6,109 bases of DNA from an uncultured Devosia sp. (GTDB lineage: Bacteria; Pseudomonadota; Alphaproteobacteria; Rhizobiales; Devosiaceae). Positions 4,332 to 6,109 of this stretch are shown here, piece by piece (the first letter of the stretch is position 1; each line of letters begins with the position of its first letter). Both the position numbers and the translations under genes were made by a program. The stretch lies in the NCBI GenBank assembly GCA_934553185.1, contig CAKTFF010000144.1:1-6109 (forward strand), read 5' to 3'. Below the pieces are notes generated by a model. It did no database searches. It was not told the origin of the DNA and worked only from the letters and a program-made list of their open reading frames with translations.

Positions 4332-6109
4332 TTAATGAAGCAGCAGCAGCGAGCGCGGCGCCATCTTGATGGATTCGCCACCCTTGACGGTACGGGCATC
4401 ACCGTCGGGTTCGCTCGTATCGACGGCAGCCGTCCAGGACGTGCCGTCCTCGCGCACCGGCACCTGGAAGTCCACCTCGCCGTCATGGGGGTTGAACAGG
4501 ATAACAACTTCCCACCAGATGCCGTCCTGCCCCTTGAGATCATCGCGGGACAGGCGCAGGCCCAGTGTTGTTGCGCCGCCGTCGGCCCAATGCTCGGGAA
4601 GCTGTTCCCCGCCACCGGGATTGTACCAGGTGACGCCCATCATATCGCGCCAGTTGTCGCGGCGGGTAATGGGCTGGGTATTGCGGATCGCCACAAGCTT
4701 GCGGACGAACTCGGTCAGCGCCTTGGCATTATCGTTGAAGTCCCAGTTAATCCAACTGATCTCGCTGTCCTGGGCATAGCCATTGTTGTTGCCGCCCTGG
4801 GTCCGGCTGAATTCGTCGCCAGCCAGAAGCATGGGCGTGCCGTGCGAAAGAAAGAGCGTCGCCAGGAAGTTCCGCTTTTGCCGCTCGCGCGTGGCGACAA
4901 TGCCATCGTCATCGGTTTCGCCTTCAACGCCGTAGTTGTAGCTACGGTTGTCGCCATGGCCGTCATTGTTGTTTTCGCCATTCGCCTCGTTGTGCTTCTC
5001 GTTGTAGGAGACAACGTCATGGAGGGTGAAGCCGTCATGGGCGGTGAGAAAGTTCACCCCAGCCCAGGGACGACGCCCGCGCAGGTCGTAAACGTCGCCC
5101 GATCCGGTAAAGCGGGCCGCAAAGTCGGGCGCCGTGTGGTCCGTGTTCTTCCAATAGTCGCGCACGGTATCACGATATTTGTCGTTCCATTCCGCCCAGC
5201 CGGGCGGGAAGCCGCCGACTTGGTAGCCGCCGGGGCCGATATCCCAGGGCTCGCCGACCAGCTTGACCTTGGCAAGGCTTGGATCCTGCCCGATGGCTTC
5301 AAAGAAGCCGCTGCGCTGATCGAACCCATATGGCTCGCGACCCAGGATCGTGCCCAGGTCGAAGCGGAAGCCGTCCACATGCATGTCGTCGGCCCAGTAG
5401 CGCAGGGAGTCCGTCACCATCTGCAAAACGCGCGGATGGCTGGTGTTGACGGTGTTTCCGGTGCCCGTATCGTTGATGTAGTAGCGCGGCTCGCCCGGCA
5501 TGGTGCGATAATAGGAGAAGTTGTCGATGCCCTTCCAGGAGAGCGTCGGCCCCATCTCGTTGCCTTCGGCGGTGTGGTTGTAAACCACGTCGAGAATCAC
5601 TTCGAGGCCCGCATCATGGAAGGCGCGGATGGTGTTGCGCAGGCCGTTGATGCCGTTCGGGCCATAGTAGCGGCTGGCGGGCGCAAAAAAGCCGAGGGTG
5701 TTGTAGCCCCAAAAGTTGCGCAGGCCCTTTTGCAGCAGGAAGTCGTCATCGGGAAAAAAGTGGATCGGCAGAAGCTCCACCGATGTGACGCCGGTGGACT
5801 TGATGTAGTCGATGACCTCGCGCTGGGCCAGGCCCTCGAATGTGCCGCGCAACTCCTGCGGAACGGCGGGGTGGAGCTGGGTAAAGCCCTTGACGTGGGT
5901 CTCGTAAAAAATGGTCTTTGCCCATTCCACCGATGGCTTGCTGTCGCCGCTCCAGTCATAGGCATTGGGATCGACCACGCGCGCCTTGGGCATAAAGGCA
6001 GCGCTGTCCTGATCGTTGAACGAGAGGTCCTTTTCTTCGGCATCGGCATTATAGCCGAAGTGCGCGGGAGACCATTGAACATCGCCCACCAGTTCGCGGG
6101 CATAGGGGT
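4332..6109 (-). CDS. glgX: Glycogen debranching enzyme GlgX (N-terminus outside window)
   Basis: GlgX cleaves alpha-1,6 branch points of glycogen limit dextrins in the cytosol, giving malto-oligosaccharides. The frame is open from the right edge: codons before the GTG at 6089 read PYAREL and match the conserved DPYAR segment of the family, so the gene continues beyond 6109. About 100 N-terminal residues, including most of the CBM48 domain, are missing from view. Visible GH13 regions, numbered from that GTG, are DVVYNH (167-172), DGFRFDLG with nucleophile Asp244 (codon 5360-5358), GEPWD with acid/base Glu280 (5252-5250) and TAHDG with Asp352 (5036-5034). AGDEFSRTQGGNNNGYAQDSE (423-443) is a strong GlgX/isoamylase signature. 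The protein ends with a normal C-terminal beta domain at TAA (4334-4332). All catalytic residues are intact. Together with treZ it suggests glycogen feeding into trehalose. Confidence 0.95.
   Translation of the reverse strand, partial: PYARELVGDVQWSPAHFGYNADAEEKDLSFNDQDSAAFMPKARVVDPNAYDWSGDSKPSVEWAKTIFYETHVKGFTQLHPAVPQELRGTFEGLAQREVIDYIKSTGVTSVELLPIHFFPDDDFLLQKGLRNFWGYNTLGFFAPASRYYGPNGINGLRNTIRAFHDAGLEVILDVVYNHTAEGNEMGPTLSWKGIDNFSYYRTMPGEPRYYINDTGTGNTVNTSHPRVLQMVTDSLRYWADDMHVDGFRFDLGTILGREPYGFDQRSGFFEAIGQDPSLAKVKLVGEPWDIGPGGYQVGGFPPGWAEWNDKYRDTVRDYWKNTDHTAPDFAARFTGSGDVYDLRGRRPWAGVNFLTAHDGFTLHDVVSYNEKHNEANGENNNDGHGDNRSYNYGVEGETDDDGIVATRERQKRNFLATLFLSHGTPMLLAGDEFSRTQGGNNNGYAQDSEISWINWDFNDNAKALTEFVRKLVAIRNTQPITRRDNWRDMMGVTWYNPGGGEQLPEHWADGGATTLGLRLSRDDLKGQDGIWWEVVILFNPHDGEVDFQVPVREDGTSWTAAVDTSEPDGDARTVKGGESIKMAPRSLLLLH

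Overview
The window is a GC-rich chromosomal segment with the gene content and protein style of an alphaproteobacterium. It is probably a member of the Hyphomicrobiales (rhizobia/Devosia-like), judged from protein resemblance alone; no rRNA or other taxonomic marker is present. No tRNA, rRNA, insertion sequence, prophage gene, integrase or CRISPR array was seen. The dominant theme is alpha-glucan and trehalose metabolism, with a few small genes beside it.

Layout. On the + strand, positions 1-554 hold the C-terminal half of a zinc-type, NAD-dependent alcohol/formaldehyde-dehydrogenase-like protein. Its stop codon overlaps a TTG-started 84-residue gene (551-805) with a winged-helix-like appearance. 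A hairpin at 812-839 separates this pair from a convergent minus-strand gene (825-1190) for a very acidic 121-residue protein of unknown function. A 250-base intergenic stretch (1191-1440) follows. It holds a long imperfect stem-loop and a strong terminator-like hairpin whose T-tract faces the + strand although no + strand protein gene precedes it, so it is a candidate non-coding RNA locus. The rest is on the minus strand, in transcription order: glgX (6109 to 4332, N-terminus outside the window), an aldo/keto reductase of the 2,5-diketo-gluconate reductase type (4235 to 3393), and treZ (3258 to 1441).

How the genes work together. GlgX debranches glycogen to linear malto-oligosaccharides. TreY (not in this window) would convert their reducing end to a trehalosyl unit, and TreZ releases free trehalose. 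The glgX and treZ pair therefore suggests conversion of stored glycogen into the stress protectant trehalose. The aldo/keto reductase between them may detoxify carbonyl compounds. The gap upstream of it contains a GGAAC-N17-CGTT arrangement matching the alphaproteobacterial general-stress (EcfG) promoter consensus. The same bases form the likely glgX terminator hairpin, so the match is not independent of the palindrome.

Most of the window is ordinary metabolism. The parts worth a second look are the intergenic RNA candidate at 1226-1425, the terminator/EcfG composite at 4277-4304, and the TTG-started small gene coupled to the dehydrogenase. No complete novel defence or mobile system is evident.
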